21,906 nt of DNA from the NCBI GenBank assembly GCA_003024985.2, contig PXIH01S0002156.1; one strand, 5' to 3'. Numbering within the stretch: the stretch's first letter is position 1; each line of letters starts with the position of its first letter. Of this stretch, positions 20,514 to 21,906 are shown piece after piece. The stretch comes from Euperipatoides rowelli (Eukaryota > Onychophora > Udeonychophora > Euonychophora > Peripatopsidae). Made by a program: the position numbers and the translations under genes. Under the pieces are notes generated by a model. The model ran no database searches, was not told the origin of the DNA, and was given only the letters and a program-made list of their open reading frames with translations.

Positions 20514-20573
20514 CAGGTCGATGTGCTGCCTTGTTTTCTGCCATCTCCTGGGCAATCAAGGCCTGCTTGAACG
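20514..20573 (-). CDS. Internal coding exon A of an unrecognised gene
   Basis: On the minus strand a T-rich tract ending in GCATTACAG is followed by 60 nt that read open in one frame (FKQALIAQEMAENKAAHRP) and end at a GT donor (CTG then gtacct). The exon enters after two bases of a split codon and leaves in phase 1. This fits exon B, which starts by completing a codon to Ala. An alternative donor six bases downstream (gtaaac, exon end 20508) keeps the same phase and would add two residues. The exon is visibly richer in G+C than its surroundings, and its residues predict a charged helix with Ala, Glu and Lys dominating. I do not recognise the protein. The open frame on the opposite strand at 20444-20659 is a shadow. 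Seen: splice signals, open frame and phase match. Inferred: membership in the same gene as exons B and C. Confidence 0.6.
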
Positions 20574-20879
20574 CTGTAATGCACAAACAATCCATTATAA
20601 ATCGTCAACGATTTCTACAGCTAAGTAGTACTTGGTTTTCATTGGTGCTTGAAGAATAAAAGCTAGTAAAGGATTTACGGTAATTATTTAAAAAAAAACA
20701 AAGCATTCTCTTTAGATTAGAAAATTCAATAGAACATTTTTTTTCATTATTAATGGGTTTATTGTTAAACAAAATAAATGGTATACAAACTATGCCATGG
20801 TATACATAAAATCAAATTTTGAGCCTTAGCCCAAGCAGGATAGACTCAAATTACAGAGATGATATGATTTAAAGATTTA

Positions 20880-21300
20880 TTATACAAAATTTTAATAAAA
20901 GATAGTACAAAGGAATAGAATAAAATATTTTTCAACATTACGAGTACACAACCCAGATATATTGAAATGTTTGTTAGGTATAAATTAGACAAACTCCTCA
21001 AAAAAACTCATAGGAAATTTTCTAGACAGCTCAGCTCTACGATCAATTAAAGATTTAATATTCAAGAAATCAAGGGCACTAACATAATTGGTAAACAGTG
21101 GACCTAAGATTACTTTCAGAGGCTCACTTGAATTTTCTCAATAGCATTTGACAATTCACACGTAAGAGATCCACTCCAGACCATACAGCCATACTCCAAT
21201 AAGGGCCCAGACCATACAACCATACTCCAATAAGGGCTTAATGAAATTATTATAAACATGAAGTATAACTCGTATATCAGACTTTATTCTCTTCATTTTA
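20880..21300 (-). pseudogene. CR1-like LINE thumb remnant
   Basis: The minus strand from 21299 reads KMKRIKSDIRVILHVYNNF, then IKPLLEYGCMVW, the strongly conserved LEY.c.vW motif at the RT thumb. An out-of-frame repeat of PLLEYGCMVW follows, then LSNAIEKIQ. After a frameshift the sequence reads LKVILGPLFTNYVSALDFLN, and on to SLIDRRAELSRKF and the family's closing segment with LCTRNVEKYF. Stops and frameshifts show it is dead. It lies upstream of exon A in the host gene's direction and is distinct from the 4270-5880 copy in sequence. Confidence 0.85.
21176..21237. repeat. 31-bp tandem duplication inside the LINE remnant
   Basis: 21176-21206 and 21207-21237 are near-identical 31-bp copies (CCATACTCCAATAAGGG core). 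As 31 is not a multiple of three, the duplication by itself shifts the LINE frame. Confidence 0.9.
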
Positions 21301-21906
21301 TATAATATAAATTTTTTTTTTGTTAGATAGAAGCCTAAACAACAATCTGTAACATTTGTGAATTACTTCAACTTTTGAACTGAATAGTCAGTTAAAATGA
21401 AAGATGATCACTGTAAGTTGCACATTTTAAAAATTCAATCTTGTAATAACCAAAGAACAAATATTTCTAATTTTTTTTTAATTAATAAGAGATGAAGTAA
21501 AACTAAAACGAACAAAATAAAATAGTTATTAAAATAAAGATGTTTTGATAATTTGACAAAATCTTTATTAGTCTATTTATTTAGTATAACAATTTTATTT
21601 CAACTGCCCTATTTGCAGATTTTATGAAAATCCCTTAAAACTGTATACAGTATATGATTTCATGCTATTTTACTCCTGTTAAAACAAATGCATTTTCAAA
21701 CAAATTCCTCATAAAACAAGTAAAAATTGAGCAAAAATAGAATTAATTTCCATTAATTTCTTGTTCTTTGCTATAAAATGCTTTAAAAGAAGAAGAACCC
21801 CCCACCCAAGATTTTTTCTACTTTTGTTTTAAACTGAAAGTTTGTAGATGCAGCATTTTTTACATCATTTCCATGAAACAAATGTTTAATTAATGAAAAA
21901 AATATG
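21301..21906. other. AT-rich right flank, nothing recognised
   Basis: Homopolymer-rich intronic or upstream sequence. No further exon of the minus-strand gene was found by looking for acceptor-frame-donor patterns. Confidence 0.4.

Noticed and set aside
20444-20659. 71-codon plus-strand open frame
   Set aside because: It lies opposite exon A, which has matching splice signals and frame continuity. This frame is its shadow.

Overview
This is AT-rich, intron-like DNA from a draft metazoan assembly, with a run of N at 10223-10377 and a single N at 5944. No bacterial or phage-style gene layout is present. Recurrent TAGGCCTA-type words, the mix of CR1/L2-like LINEs, a Ty3/gypsy remnant and hAT-like short elements, and many degenerate minisatellites suggest a marine invertebrate, perhaps an echinoderm or hemichordate. 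That placement is weak and rests on style, not on a recognised gene.

The host content I can support is one minus-strand gene seen as three internal coding exons: 20514-20573, 17184-17292 and 301-416, in that transcriptional order. Each has an AG acceptor and a GT donor. The reading frame passes unbroken across both junctions (phase 1, then phase 2), giving about 94 residues of a charged, helix-rich protein that I do not recognise. Its introns of about 3.2 kb and 16.8 kb make up nearly the whole window. Further exons must lie beyond both ends.

Within those introns, from left to right: a 126-bp tandem repeat (1-200); a 270-bp terminal-inverted-repeat element with a nested hairpin (697-970); a G-rich quadruplex-type tract (1632-1674); a degenerate minisatellite next to a hAT-like segment (2645-3340); a CR1/L2-like LINE with endonuclease and thumb but no palm (4270-5880, minus); a 670-bp foldback element with an adjoining 79-bp hairpin (6299-7045); a second copy of the hAT/minisatellite pairing (7770-7990); a GC-richer island of unknown nature (9305-9745); a palindromic tandem repeat running into the assembly gap (9906-10222); a putative hAT-like element (11568-12337); a perfect 24-bp-arm hairpin (12476-12526); a 30-bp minisatellite (12760-13113) and a 19-bp minisatellite (13694-13982); clusters of short inverted repeats (15110-15229, 15439-15512); a Ty3/gypsy pol remnant (15531-16265, plus) abutting a LINE C-terminal remnant (16290-16990, minus); a hAT-like foldback (18826-19022); a LINE-type 3' tail (19690-19960, plus); and a third LINE thumb remnant (20880-21300, minus).

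Nothing here forms a pathway or operon. The window is best read as part of one large gene whose introns are a graveyard of mobile elements and simple arrays. I found no convincing new biological system. The items most worth following are the unidentified gene and the unusual repeat architectures.
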